Positions 23,100 to 34,789 of a DNA stretch of 64,000 bases are shown in pieces. Under the pieces are notes generated by a model that was not told the DNA's origin, did not search any database, and saw only the letters and a list, made by a program, of their open reading frames with translations. Positions within the stretch are counted from its first letter, which is position 1. Each line of letters starts with the position of its first letter. A program made the translations under genes and the position numbers. The stretch covers positions 143,703,608 to 143,767,607 of the forward strand of contig JAHLJT010009436.1 of assembly GCA_031308135.1 (NCBI GenBank), read 5' to 3'. The DNA comes from Acheta domesticus (taxonomy: Eukaryota > Arthropoda > Insecta > Orthoptera > Gryllidae).

Positions 23100-25740
23100 C
23101 ATCTCTTCTCTTGTAATTCTCAGCAGCTTCTGCTGGGTTCAATTTGCCCAATCCTGCCACGATTAGGAAAGAGGTCAGTCACTGAGGAGAGAGATTCCAC
23201 TCTGACCCCCAAGACCAATATGGGAGCCTCATTTGTGGTAGTTTAAGAGCTTGCGAACTATATGACATGTTTGCAGGATCACTGATTTCTGTCCGTAGTT
23301 TAGGATTCGTTGAGGTAATACCATTGGTTTTAGATTTTTCCTGAATTTTTTTGAGACTACACCTTTAGTCGAAATAACAAGTGGATATGTTGTTCCACTC
23401 TGTAGTTTCCACATTTGTTTTATTTCCTGAGCAAGATCTTCGCACTTAGTAATTTTCTCGGTCTCTCTTTTCTTTAGATTGTGTGTCAATGGTACGGAAA
23501 TATCAACAAGCATAGCTTCTTTCTTATTCCTGTCAATCAAAACTATATCTGGTCAATTTTATCTGGGTCTGTCCCAATAAATGATGGTATTATTTGCTTC
23601 CTTTACAGGTGTTGGGTTGTATTTATAATACGGTGGCGCTCCATTATTTAACATTCCATGCTTGAGAGCCAATTGTTGATGGACAACCTTAGCTAATTGG
23701 TTGTGTCTGCCCAAGTAATCGCTGTCGGCAAGTGCAGTACAGCCGGCCATTATATGTTCTACTGTTTCACCACCGGTGCGGCGTTTCCTGCATTTGTCAC
23801 CAACGGGCATGCTCATGCAATGTTTTTCATAGTTCCTAGTTCGGCATACTCTACCTTGGATTGCCCTTATAAATCCCTCTGTTTCTGGGCATAAATAGCC
23901 GTCTGATAGCCATTGCAGCGACGACGGTGTTTCAACATGAGGTTCATGAATAGCTTTGGGAAATTTGCCGTGCAATGCCTTTTGTTGCCATTCTTCTAGA
24001 TCTCTTTGAATCGTGTCTTTTGGTGTTGATTCTTCTGCAGTTGCCGTTGATCCTGGGCGGGAGGCACTCAAGTTTAGTGGGGTATAACCATCATCTGCTT
24101 GTACAGCCATTTTCATTACCATTTTTATTAACTCATCTTCACACGAGAGACTTTTGCTTCATTTTTCTTTCTTGGGTTCTGCAGAGATGTTAAATGTTTA
24201 GTAGTCCCCTCCCTCCTTCTCTTCGGGGTAGGTATAGTCTTTTAATAGATGAGTTGGTATGAAGACACCTGAATTTAGTAAATAGCCTTCTAGCCAATCT
24301 GTTTAATTCAGCAAGGTCTGCACTTGACCACTTGAGAATTCCGAAAGAATAGGAAAGTGTAGGAATTGCCCATGAGTTAATTGGTATGATTTGTTTTTTT
24401 CCCGTTTAATTTAGTGTTCAGGATTTTTGTAACTCTTGATCTATACTGGTCGGTCAGAACTTTCTTCATGCTAGAATGGTTTATTCGATAGCTTTGGGCC
24501 ATGCCTAAATATTTGTAAACCTCATCAGGTGGAAGTTCCTTAATGTCTCTAATTGGTTCATTGTGGCTTTGCCCTTTTTAATGTCTATTATGGCACATTT
24601 GTCTAGTCTAAAAGACATCTTTATATCTATACTGAACCCTTTCACTATCTCAATTAAACCATGTAATTTGTCTCTAGAATTTGAGGTTATCAACATACAA
24701 CAAATAAGACAGGCGGAAGTTGTTTCTTTTGATTAATTTGTACCCAATTTTGCTGTTATTAAGCAGTTGAGACAGGGTTCATTGATAGACAAAACCATAA
24801 TGGTGACAGTGCATCTCCTTGGAACATACCAGTTTTAATATGGGCCACTCCTATATTTTCCGAGCTCATCTATATGTTTGTTCCCCATTTCGCCATCATT
24901 GCACTAAGAGTACGTTTAATTTTTGGACATACACCGTATATCTCACGAACCTTTTGCAACCAACTGTGCGGGTCAGAATCAAATATCGTATGGTAATCTA
25001 TGTAGCACATATGCAGTTTGTGTCGTCTTTTGTGAACTTGTCCCAAGGCAACTGCGTCAATTGTCAGCTGATGCTTACAACCCATCGATCTTTTGATGCA
25101 ACTTTTTGCTACTCTTCTAAGACGTAATAGTTCTCACAGTATTCACATATCTTGCAGCTTGTAAACTGTCGATAGGCAGGTGATTGGTCGATGGTTTTGT
25201 GGTTGCATCATGTCCCCTATTTTCTTTGTGTTCTAGGTGTTTCCTTCCGTAAGAAAATCAGGAATGATGTTGGATTTTCTAGGACTTTGGTGTAACATTC
25301 AGCTAGTGACTTGTGGACATTGGGAAAGTATTTCAGCCAGAAATTTTGAATTTTGTCAGGCCCAGGAGTTTTCCAGTTGCTGGTTTTACTGATGGCTCTT
25401 CTGATATCGTCAATAGTAAACTCTGCAGCATTCATTGGTGGAATTTTCGATGTTGTCTTGTCTATGTCTGGCAACCATGATGCATTTTTATTGAAATCCT
25501 TCGGGTCGGACCATAACCTAGTCCAGTATTCCCTAAATTTAGAAGTTTCTTCTGTGGTTAGGATTGAACCTTGATTGTCCTTATTTCTCTCCAGGCGGCC
25601 GAAGAAGCTCCTTCGGTTTCTGTGAAATTCAGCATTTTCCTTCTTCCTTTTCGCCAATTCATTGTATTCATTCCTACTTCCTTTTGCTTTCGCCTTTTGC
25701 CTGAAAGTGTCTAATAAAGATTCAAGTTCCCGGGTACTTT
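23100..25740 (-). pseudogene. Dong/R4-like non-LTR retrotransposon, broken
   Basis: Minus-strand blocks in order. FHRNRRSFFGRLERNKDNQG and SNWKTPGPDKIQNFWLKYF (25657-25217) are the region before and at the start of the RT fingers. QLTIDAVALGQVHKRRHKL, then IDYHTIFDSDPHSWL (25085-24870), carry the first catalytic Asp. FQGDALSPLWFCLSMNP (about 24820) follows. The YxDD segment is decayed. LRDKC-type linker RLDKCAIIDIKKGK lies at about 24600. Distal blocks are W..KALHGKFP..., ETEGFIRAIQGRVCRTRNYEK, a CCHC-like GDKCRKRR..ETVEHIMAGC, and RHNQLAKVVHQQLALKHG (24122-23559). VDISVPLTHNL...EKITKCEDLAQEIKQMWK (23540-23229) corresponds to the restriction-like endonuclease of R2/R4-type elements. Stops and frameshifts show it is dead. 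A short 3' UTR ends in (TAA)n. Confidence 0.85.
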
Positions 25741-25743
25741 GTT

Positions 25744-25745
25744 GC

Positions 25746-25778
<33 letters not shown>

Positions 25779-25795
25779 ATAATAATAATTACACA

Positions 25796-25836
<41 letters not shown>
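25744..25836. repeat. (ATT)n / (AAT)n tract at the 5' end of the LINE
   Basis: An (ATT)n run is followed by (AAT)n. With the tract at 23058 it brackets the LINE by TAA-type repeats. Confidence 0.88.
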
Positions 25837-25837
<1 letters not shown>

Positions 25838-25918
25838 TCACAGCGGGAACAAAGTTGCTTGCGTCCATGGTCTACCACACGTGTCTTCTGGATAACGTTA
25901 AATGAGCAACGGCAACAA

Positions 25919-26650
25919 ATTCTACGTCCATAAATTACGTAACGTTGAAGAGGGAAAAAGGGGGGCCTGAGGCAGCGTTACGCTGCGTTACATACGGGTA
26001 AGGGGTATTAGTTAAGTGTTACGTAACATTGATACTTATTTTTTACAGTTTTTTGAAATGATTTGTTGAAATAATTCCTGTTTTAAGTTCTGTCGTAAAA
26101 CATTAAAATATTAACTGATTAATTTGTTTCAAAAACATAAATAAAGTTATTAGTTGTAAATTGTTACAATAAATGGAAATATTTTTTCAAGATTTTTTTA
26201 ATCTGTAAGATTACGAAGAAAATATTCAAAACTGATACGAAGTATATTCTATCTAGAATCCATTTAAATTGGCGCTGTAGACTTTCGCTCTTGTATCATC
26301 CATGACGGCGCGCCGCGGCGTGTACATAGCTTGTGATCAACCATTTCTCGCCCAAGCATCCTTCCTTCACTGACAACTTGTCCCAATGTTATTGTTAGGT
26401 GCTGTATTTCCAACTAATTTCTACTTTAATTATAATTAATTTTAATGTACAACACAAGTAATATCAATACAAATAGTTTCTACCATGCTATAATTTATTT
26501 TCACTTCTTGCACTCACAAGGGATGGGGGATGTTGTCCCAAGCGTTACGTAATTATTAAGTGGGGACTACGGGCGCATTACGGTTGCGTTACAAGGGGGA
26601 GAGAGGGTATTGAAAATACTCCAAATTTGCGTAATTTATGGACGGCCCCA
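25919..26650. mobile_element. Non-autonomous DNA transposon with GTCCATAAATTACG TIRs
   Basis: The left end is tctacgtccataaattacgt and the right end, reversed, is ggggccgtccataaattacg. The inner TIR zone has several cgttacgtaa and gcgttac stretches on both sides. The ~730-bp interior is AT-rich without a transposase. Superfamily not assigned, and the target duplication is not clear. Confidence 0.7.
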
Positions 26651-26761
26651 CAGCGATTCGCCACTATTACAAAAGTGCGAATCACCACTTGACCATTATA
26701 AACGTGCAAATCCCTACACACTGAGGAAACTTCACGTCTCTACTGGTCGTCTATACTGGCT

Positions 26762-26911
26762 ATGGCCAAAATGCCAAGGGTGGACGTAGGCGTCTTTTCG
26801 GGGAAGGCAATAGCCGTCCGTGTTGGAGGCACCCTGCAGCCGCCGCCGCACGCGGACAGCGTGCCTCAGCCCGGGGGGCCGCGCACACTCTTCATTGCCA
26901 CTAATGGATAA
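26762..26911 (+). CDS. Short GC-rich open frame of unknown status (49 aa)
   Basis: An ATG-initiated frame starts MAKMPRVDVGVFSGKAIAV, continues with VGGTLQPPPHADSVPQPGG, and ends ...TLFIATNG before a TAA. It coincides with a sharp GC-rich patch (26820-26890) inside AT-rich intron, the kind of contrast shown by the receptor exons. No family was recognised. It could be an exon of an unknown gene, a retrocopy fragment, part of a repeat, or chance. The receptor does not need an exon here, because the flanking exons join in phase. Confidence 0.2.
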   Translation: MAKMPRVDVGVFSGKAIAVRVGGTLQPPPHADSVPQPGGPRTLFIATNG

Positions 26912-27034
26912 TTGAGGCGCAAGGGATTGTATTGACTAATTGATGGATTGGTGTTTCCGGAGGCGCCAAATGCCACGGGTATTATTTCCACGTGATGTGC
27001 ATAATATAGTATATCCTGAGAGTAAGAGGTGTTC

Positions 27035-27450
27035 TCTGATGGAACGTGAGACCCGAAGCCGACCTTCACGTGAGGTTTGCGAGATCTCTGCAGGTATCTC
27101 ACCCAGCGGGGCACCGCCCCAGTCGGGACAAGCTCTAAGGCAGTGGTATCAAGGTCTTCTACTGGACGCTGTGGCAGGCATCGTGGCACCGTAGCATGCC
27201 ACGTGCTTCCCTGCGCAACTAGCGTCGGGAAAGGAACTACTAGTAACCCTGCCGGTTTACAATAGGAATGGCCTTGTCTCTGGTGGCGGGGTGATGAACT
27301 GCGTGGAGGGGCGCTTTCGTCGTGGCACTCGTGCCACGGATTCCCGCTCATGGCATCGACCACGACAATACTGCTCTAAGGTCTCGAATGGTCTCACATG
27401 TGTGATAATTTAGTTCGTGTAAGTGTAAGTGTACGTATGTGAGAAAGGTA
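27035..27450 (-). mobile_element. SINE-B copy interrupted by a hAT MITE
   Basis: SINE-B blocks (ggtatctcacccagcggggc, accgccccagtcgggacaag, ctctaagg) end at 27140 and resume at 27374 with ctctaaggtctcgaatgg and catgtgtgataatttagttc. The duplicated ctctaagg is the target site of the MITE. Confidence 0.72.
27141..27373. mobile_element. hAT-like MITE, copy 1 (inside SINE-B)
   Basis: 233 bp. The left end is CAGTGGTATCAAGGTC and the right end, reversed, is CAGTATTGTCGTGGTC. It is flanked by an exact 8-bp duplication, ctctaagg, at 27133-27140 and 27374-27381. The copy at 57273-57502 is inverted relative to this one and has its own 8-bp duplication. An 8-bp target and CAG-type termini indicate hAT. 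Contains the palindrome gtggcactcgtgccac. Confidence 0.88.
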
Positions 27451-28755
27451 AGCCATGGGAATAACGAAGGAAGCATGTGGTTTACGACCGCCCGTTTTAT
27501 ATGGTACTGCTGTGGCATTTGCCTGATGTTGATCATAGAGGCCGCTGATATCTTGTCTCACAGGAGACACGCTTGTCATACGCAGGCTTGAAATCAAAAT
27601 CGACCAAACTATTCTGCCTGGATTTAAGAATAAATATTCCAAACATCTAGGGCCTGTAGAGGGATCGAAAATTATAACTTTGCCAAAGAAATGCATCTAA
27701 TGGAGTTATTTTCATTTACACATGTGACATTGGCCCTATTTATAAGCAACCTCGTGTGCACAGATGTTTGATACGTACTACAAGAAATCATCTTGACTGT
27801 GTCTGATCGTGGCCTACCGATCATCTGTACAATAAAAGTTGCCTAAAAACAGGGGCGAACACATGTATCCATGCATACAACTCAATTATATGAAATTCCT
27901 TCATACACGTTCATTGGCGTAAAAGGACTATTCTCCATTCCTCATCATACTGTAAAATTTTGTAACATTTATTCTGAGACATTTTGTATAATGAATATAA
28001 TTGAAACGAGTTTAAAAGAATTTTAAATATTTAATAATATAATCTTTAATAGAATTTGAACCACGCCGGGCATAACCGATTTGAAGCGACTGTAAAATCA
28101 TTAGAAATTATTATTATGGATTGTTCGACTTTGTGCAAACTAATCTGAAACCTGTTTGCAAATCTAAACTTAGTGATTTATTGATGCCCGGCTCTTATGT
28201 TCTTTACATCTACATTATTTATATGGACCGATGTCCCAGTAGGGAGTAGATATTGCTGAAAATTTACTCTTTTTTAAAAACACAATATGGGTTCTCTTCG
28301 GAGTTTGCCTATTAATAAAAATCAGCTTTCATGTTTTGATAGCACAATTACATTATTTATTGTTACTATTACCATATATAATGAACAACATTTACTTTAT
28401 CGTTTATTTGGCATGCCAACAAATTTAACTTGTATTTAGCTGTTTAAAAGGTCTTTACTTTAATGAAAAATATTTTTTATCTTCTTTGCAAAGAATCTTA
28501 TTATATTATATTGAAAGATTTTTTTTTCGTGCGCTTCCAGTTTATGAAAATGATGTTCTCACCGCAGCCCGCGTTGTCGAAGTTAAGGATCTTCCGCGAA
28601 GATTCCCACCAGTAATCATCGTCTCCTGTATTATTTCAGTAGTATACCGTTGGGTTCCGGCTCTCAGACGCAACCAATCTTTATAAATGAGGGCTCTAAA
28701 GAAAGAGAATTTCACGGAGACTTGACGAATTCCACTTTGACTGTAAAAATATGGA
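27450..28755. other. AT-rich intron sequence, nothing firm
   Basis: Weak similarity by eye between 27655-27740 and 53570-53640 (aggtcgaaaat... and a ggagttat... block) hints at a further old repeat. No coding signature. Confidence 0.4.
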
Positions 28756-28759
28756 TAAT

Positions 28760-28945
28760 GTCTTTAAAAAAACGCATCGAAATATTCATGTAAAATGCAG
28801 CCCGCATCACATGTCAACTTATATCAGCAAATAACTCATTAACAAAGCGTTTTAGAGCCTTAAAAAGTAAAATTTTGAGGCCAAAGGTCTCAAAGAAACG
28901 TTTTTCAAACCATAATCTACAAGATGAGATATTCTCCGATCCATT
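28760..28945. repeat. R5 module (Helitron-associated) copy
   Basis: Carries atattcatgtaaaatgcag, taaaattttgaggccaaagg, tctcaaagaaacgt and ctacaagatgagat in the order seen at 49450-49650 and 59170-59340. Confidence 0.6.
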
Positions 28946-28947
28946 CA

Positions 28948-30450
28948 ATTAATTTTCGGTTCCACGCTTTAATACCATCAAGACCACCTCAATATTTCAG
29001 CCCTTCCTGCTGGTAGCAATTTTTGGGGCGACAAGCTTAGAAGGCTTAGATTCGACAATCTTTATTTACGCTTTCTGTTAACACCGTAGTTTGTGCAGTC
29101 TGACGAGGTTTATTTGCATTATCATTAATTCAAGATTTGCTTTCCAGCAACAACTGGAAATACTATTATAGGTGCTTGACACCTATGAAGATTGTTTCTT
29201 TGCGTGTAGTGAAACGAATCAATTAAAGTTTTACCGGAGTCTGTAAGTGCTGTGTACCTAATTGAGGAGGGATGTTTGTGCTCAGAGAAGAGTGAAGACT
29301 GTGTTTTACCTCTACCAGTATTTTCGTTATCATTCGATGAAATTTTAAAGCCAGCGGGTTTAGACACATAGCTTTCTCAAAAGTAAAAAGTTTTTCTAAT
29401 ATTTTTGTGACTTACGAGAAGCTAAAAGCTAGCTGTCAAAGAATGTTGAATAATTACTACAAATGTCTTTAAGGAAATGCTGTGAATTCTTCCAAGAAAA
29501 CTCTCCATGATACTGAATACATATTGATTGAAAATTTATTTTAAACATCAATCGCATTGTTTTTATTTTAATTGATATTGTGTTAGTACATTGCCAGTTA
29601 CCTTTATAAATTTTTAAACAAATAAACACGTTTCGTCAACTACTTCCCCCCTAATTTTTCTGTTTCACGCTTCAATACTATCAAGGCCACCTCAATATTT
29701 CAGCCCTTCCTGCAGGTAGCAATTTTTGTAGCGACACGCTTAGAAGGCTTAGATTCGACAATATTTACGCTTTCTGTTAACACCGTAGTTTGTGTAGTCT
29801 GAAGAGGTTTATTTGCATAATCATTAATTCAAGATTTGCTCTCCAACAACTATAGAAGGGTTGAACCCTATAGAAGTACTATTATAGTTGCTTGATACCT
29901 ATACCTATGAAGATTGTTTCTTATGCGTGTAGTGAAACTATTCAATTAACGTTTTTTCATGGTCTGTAAGTGCTGTGTACTTAATTGTGGAGGAATGTGG
30001 GTTTTCAGTGAAGAGTGAAGACTGTGTTTGTGTTTTACATGCACCAATATTTTCTTTATCATTCGATGAAATTTTCAAGTCAACTGGTTCAGACACGTAG
30101 CTTTCTCAAAAGTAAAAAGCTAATATTTTTGTGACTATCACGAAAAACTAAAACCTAACTGACAAAGAATATTGAATAATTACTTCAAATGTCTTTAAGT
30201 AAGTTTTGGGAATTGTTCCTAGCAAATTCTCCATGATATTGAATAAATATTTATTGAAAATTTCTTTTACACATTAATTGCATTGCTTTTTTATTTTTAT
30301 TTTTAATTGTGTTAGTACACTGCAAGTTACCTTTATAGATTTTAAACAAATAAACACTTTTCGTTTACTACTTTCCTTCTTAGAAGGAAAATAGTAGGAT
30401 AGGGATGAGTGTGGTGTCTAACATGCGGGAGTTCTCGCACGGGTACGCAG
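28948..30450 (+). repeat. R6: two ~700-bp direct repeats in tandem
   Basis: Unit 1 (28948-29649) and unit 2 (29650 to about 30380) share, in order, cctcaatatttcagcccttc, cttagaaggcttagattcga, cgctttctgttaacaccgta, aattcaagatttgct and gtgaagactgtgttt, then an AT-rich end. Unit 2 continues to a hairpin-containing terminus (aacatgcgggagttctcgca, then cgggtacgc). The terminus resembles a Helitron 3' end but lacks CTRR here. Confidence 0.78.
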
Positions 30451-31124
30451 AGGTAGTGGGGGAAAACTTGTGCTATGGCACAACACAAAGAACAAACTTT
30501 TTAAAGTAGCTAAAGTAAAATAGCTTGAAATAAATGGAAAACAAAAATCAAAACGCGCTAGCCTACAATACTACGTGAATCAATTAAAAACAACTATATG
30601 TAAAATTATAGAAAGTATAGTGCAAGTCACCCGACAACTGCCAACGATCGCAGTCCAAACGCACGATTTAAATGTTGGCGGTATCTGGAAGTATGTACAC
30701 CAACGACCAGCTGCAAACACATAGTGTACATAAAACACCGTTTGATATTAAACACAAGGTGTCGGTTCGTTAAGATATTAAAAATGCAAACATTGTTTGA
30801 GCAACATTCCTATGTACCGAAGTGGGCTTACTAATGCCTACTAAATTGTTTCTAATGCTAACAAATGGTATTTAGTACTCAAAGGTGAAAACATTGGTTT
30901 GATTATTTTTTGGCTCCGAATTGCTTTTCTTGAGGTACGTAAGGACGCAGAAAATAATTCAATACTTTTTAGTATACAAATAATTTTTCAATTTTCTCAC
31001 CCCAGCAAGCTGGCATCCTGACTCTCCAAAACCCACTCGAGTCTTCATAACAAATCAAGGAAAGTTAAATAATATTGCAATGAGTAGGTCTGTTCTTGCC
31101 CGATCCGGTATTTTCGCACTTCTT

Positions 31125-31434
31125 TATTTGGCTTTCTCAAGAGTAAAAACCTTTTCTATTATTTGACTATCAAGGAAAGCGAAAAGCTATCTCTCAAGGA
31201 AGATTGAAACATTTCTTCAAATGTTGTTTTGAAGTATGAATTGTTCCAAGAACATCTCTCTATAATGTAGAACAATCTTTAATTGGAAATTTATTTCAAA
31301 CAGCAATTGCATTTTTATTTTGTTTCATATTCTGTAGGTACATTAGTAGTTCCTCTCCTTTATGGAAAGAATAGACAAATGGATAGGGAAAGGGTGGGAT
31401 TTAACATGCGAGAGTTCTCGCACGGGTACGCTAG
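31125..31434 (+). mobile_element. R6 3' end with Helitron-type terminus
   Basis: A third, 5'-truncated R6 copy. It ends with a perfect short hairpin, tgcgagagttctcgca (31407-31422), eight bases before CTAG (31431-31434) and followed by T. A hairpin shortly before CTRR and insertion 5' of T is the Helitron hallmark. No Rep/helicase is seen, so it would be non-autonomous. Confidence 0.6.
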
Positions 31435-31474
31435 TCTGTCTTGATGTTGAAGTTCTGTTCACGTTAATGTCTTA

Positions 31475-32214
31475 AGGCCGGTATACACGTTAGTATTTTC
31501 GTGTAGATTCTCATACAGTTTCTACATAGAAACGTCAAAATCTCAAACTGAACGTAGAGTCGCGCATACACGGCGTAGTCCAGACCTCACGGTTTTCTGC
31601 ATGAGTCACCAGAAGCCGCCGCTAGGGGGTCTACCGAGAAACAACTGAATTGCGCCGTCCGGGTACTTTCACTGGCGGTATTTCTGTGCGTGTGTACCCA
31701 TGTCCGCCCACTGGTGTGTACTGGCTGTGAGATTTATTAATTTACGATTACGTTTAATTAACGATGAAAAAAAATAATAAGAAAAATAGGAAGGCCGTAA
31801 TCGTTGCTGCCACAAGCATGGTTGTGGCAACGACTATTTTAATGGAAACACGGAGAGAACGCTCCGAATGGATGAAGGCTTGGCTTCAGAGGCGAGAGGA
31901 AGGCAAAGGCATTTTGCACATGGTCCACGAGGAGTTGCGCGTGGAAGAACCAACCAATTTTAAAAATTTTCTTCGGATGTACACACAATTCCACTTCGCT
32001 CTTTCACACCTTTACGCACCTAACCACAAAATCGAAATGGAAGAGTCCGTCGCGTTGGGTACACAAATCCATTAGTGAACGATTCTGCCGCTAGAGGCGC
32101 TGGAGTCAAACTACATGCTTTTCTACACGAAAAAACGAACATGTTCATAATTTTCTCATGTAGTCTGGACTACATGAGAATCTACACGAAAAACTCTACC
32201 GTGTATACCGGCCT
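31475..32214. mobile_element. PIF/Harbinger-type element, internally deleted
   Basis: TIRs AGGCCGGTATACACG at the left and CGTGTATACCGGCCT at the right, with a second inverted block just inside (cgtgtagattctcat / atgagaatctacacg). The flanking TTA on both sides (31472-31474, 32215-32217) is the 3-bp target expected of PIF/Harbinger. It contains a 103-codon frame resembling the transposase N-terminus. Confidence 0.87.
31764..32075 (+). pseudogene. Harbinger transposase N-terminal fragment
   Basis: A 103-residue frame inside the TIRs. Basic start (MKKNNKKNRKA), then WMKAWLQRREEGKGILHMV and ELRVEEPTNFKNFLRM. This fits the N-terminal pattern of PIF/Harbinger transposases (W...WL.rR...g....l..EL...d...f..flRm). 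The frame ends before any DDE catalytic residues, which are deleted between here and the right TIR, so no active nuclease can be made. Whether the short product is expressed is unknown. Confidence 0.7.
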
Positions 32215-33155
32215 TTAAATCTGATGTTAAACAACATCCAACGTTCACATAATTATTTGTCAATTCCTCAGGTGAACATCCCAACTTAAGACTATTCATT
32301 CACAAATGCTAAACGCTCTAGCTAGCCTTGCATGTGCTCGCATCGGCGACCAAATATCTTTCCTCAAAATCATGGCCCTGGTGCAAGATCGGCAGGCCCT
32401 TCGTTTTCGTTTGTTTTCCGAATTTTTGTTATTCATTTTCTTATTCGCTGTAACTCGTTTCACGATGGTCGATTATCTTGACTGGTCGCTAATGTCTTTA
32501 CTAAAACCTATACCACTGGCTGCCTATATTCCTTGTATTTCGTTATATGACACTTTCAAAATAAAAAAATAATTTCTAAAAATGTCCAAATCACAGCTGT
32601 TTATATTAGCCTAGGAATCCTCCATGTCCCATATTTATTGTTTATTTTGTCCTGGGACATTTCTATAACCTACTATTTACATCCCAATATTTTCATTTAA
32701 TAAGTCCATGTCCAATGTGGGTACACATTGTTCTCTTTATAAAAGTATTTTTTATTTTGCTTCTGGGTCAGGGCTTCGAACTAAATCACTATTCCATATT
32801 ATTTTAATCTATATTTCCATTGAGACATCTGGGTATGTCTCATGATATTATCATGCATTTTCAAACTGCTCGTTGAACACATAAATCTCGTCATAATGCA
32901 CCATGGTATAACATGCAAATATATTAGGTAATGATTTAAGCAATTTCAAAATTTTGATACCATGAAGACTTTCCCATGAAATAGTATATTGTGCTCTATT
33001 TTCACAGAAAAAATTTAAAAAGAAACTAATGAAGCTACAATAGCACATATGTTTCCGCATTAGTATTTCTTTTGCAAATTTCGAGCATTCAATGTTCAAG
33101 TAAATGGCATCTGCGACATTTTATAAGTGTGTTTTGTTCTATTTGAGAAAAAAAC
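32215..33155. other. AT-rich intron sequence, nothing recognised
   Basis: An 88-codon frame at 32306-32572 has a hydrophobic centre but no recognised family and no coding-like composition. I do not call it. Confidence 0.45.
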
Positions 33156-33159
33156 TAAA

Positions 33160-33610
33160 GAGGAAAATGGGGAGCAGTTTTTAAGAAAATATTTTTTTTT
33201 ATTTTCTCCGCAAAAGTTCTCCTTATTATTTCACATTACTTCTCAAATAATACTTTTCCTAATTTTTTCAAAAAAAGTGAATGACCTTATATATTATAGA
33301 TCTAACGTTTTAAATCAATTTTATTAATGAAAAGCTCTCTACGACCAAAATTGTTTTTTGGAATGTTATGTTCCTACAATTTTCGAAAACAGAGATTTCT
33401 CCAAAAATATTACCCGTGTAATTTTTGTGTGGAATTTGTTGTGTTCAAGAAACAATTAAAGAGAAAACATATTTGTTGAACCTGTCTTTATTTCACCCAA
33501 ATTACCCAAAAGCTATTCATATTTTCGTAAACTTTTACCCGACCTTATTTAAAGAAAATGTATTTTAAGAGCAGATTTCATTCAGCAAAAAATCTCCATC
33601 TTTAATACAT
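33160..33610 (+). repeat. R4 interspersed repeat copy, diverged
   Basis: Shows aatggggagcagtttttaag, ggaatgttatgttcctacaa-type AT-rich blocks and agagcagatttcattcagca followed by aaaatctccatcttta, in R4 order. Confidence 0.5.
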
Positions 33611-33611
33611 T

Positions 33612-34492
33612 TAAAGCTGCCTAAACCTGAACCTGTACAAACCGGAAACCTGTCTTAACCGGAAAATTTCTCCGGCTCGTGAAGTTAAATGGCACTTTAC
33701 ACAACATAAAACGAACCTCTCCAATGCGGAAACGGAACGGTTTTTCGTGTCCTGCAAGAGAAAAAAAATATTTATAAAACGGAATTCCTGTGAATTTAAT
33801 GCAATTGGCAGTGAGACGCGAGGGGTTCTTAATGAAATGAAAGCGTCTGCAAGCTTGTTTTAAGTTTTCTAACTTTGTGACACGTGATTTAGTCGTGGCA
33901 GCTGGACATTGAAGGAGATGAGCTTCTGTTGTCAGCGTAGAATTCGACCTTGGGGTCACGTGTCTCTCGAGGTGGAGGTAGTAGGGGAACTCCCTCTCTC
34001 CCGACTCTGAGCGAAGGAAGGTGTACGCACGGGCATGGCTTCTAATCACGCGTCTCCCTGTCCCGCGTTGAAAATCATTACCCCTCCACCAGATACGCAT
34101 TGCGCAAGGCCATGCGAGGGTATCAGAAAATCATGGTTCGGGGTTGTGACGCATTGTACGATGGAAGAGGCAAGGAGCAGTCCGAGTACAGCCAGTAAGT
34201 TGTCTATTTTTCAACTCAGAAGCTGTCAATGAAGAGTGATTAATATTCATTTATTGGTGATTTCTTCCATAAATACGTTATTTGTTAATTATAATATTTA
34301 TAATTATAATTATATAACGGATTTTGATAATTATAATAACGTCATGTAATTTACAACTCTCAAGGCAGAAACGTCATTATCACAAGCGTCATAAAATGGA
34401 CAAAAAGCGTAAGTTGTATAAAATGGAAATCTCCCTAAACCGGAATTTTGTTGTGTCCCGATCGATTCAGTCTTAAGCAGAGTTTACTGTAT
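33612..34492. mobile_element. Pogo/Tigger-like element (possible)
   Basis: The left side has acaaaccggaaacctgtctt and aaccggaaaatttctccgg. The right side, reversed, reads cagtaaactctgcttaagac and then ccggtttagggag. Repeated -accgga- near both ends and a cagtaaac-type terminus recall pogo/Tigger elements. The ends are not clean inverted copies, and no DDE domain was recognised in the interior frames. Confidence 0.38.
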
Positions 34493-34789
34493 CATAGTTC
34501 TAGGAAATCGGTGAACAAATTTCGAACGTTTGAGATTTTCAAAACTACAGAAAGAAATGAAATTGAGACCTGCGTCATCTTTAAGCTCATTTACTCTAAT
34601 CGAAAAAAAACATCCAAACATTTATAACTATTCTGAGAAAATTCAAAATGTTTGGAATGCTTTATACGGGATTCCTATCAAAATCTAAATATCTCTTTCA
34701 ATTTCTTAGGGCCTCAATTTTGGCTTCATCAAATGAAGAATGTCAATTTTCAAAAAAGAAAATCGACTGAACGATTCAGGAGCTAGTAT

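Noticed and set aside
28948..30450. CRISPR-like array
   Set aside because: The repeats are ~700-bp direct duplications in a eukaryotic intron, with no short repeat-spacer pattern.
33621..34100. 159-codon minus-strand frame
   Set aside because: No transposase motif or other family recognised, and it lies inside a possible pogo-like element. Not called as a gene.
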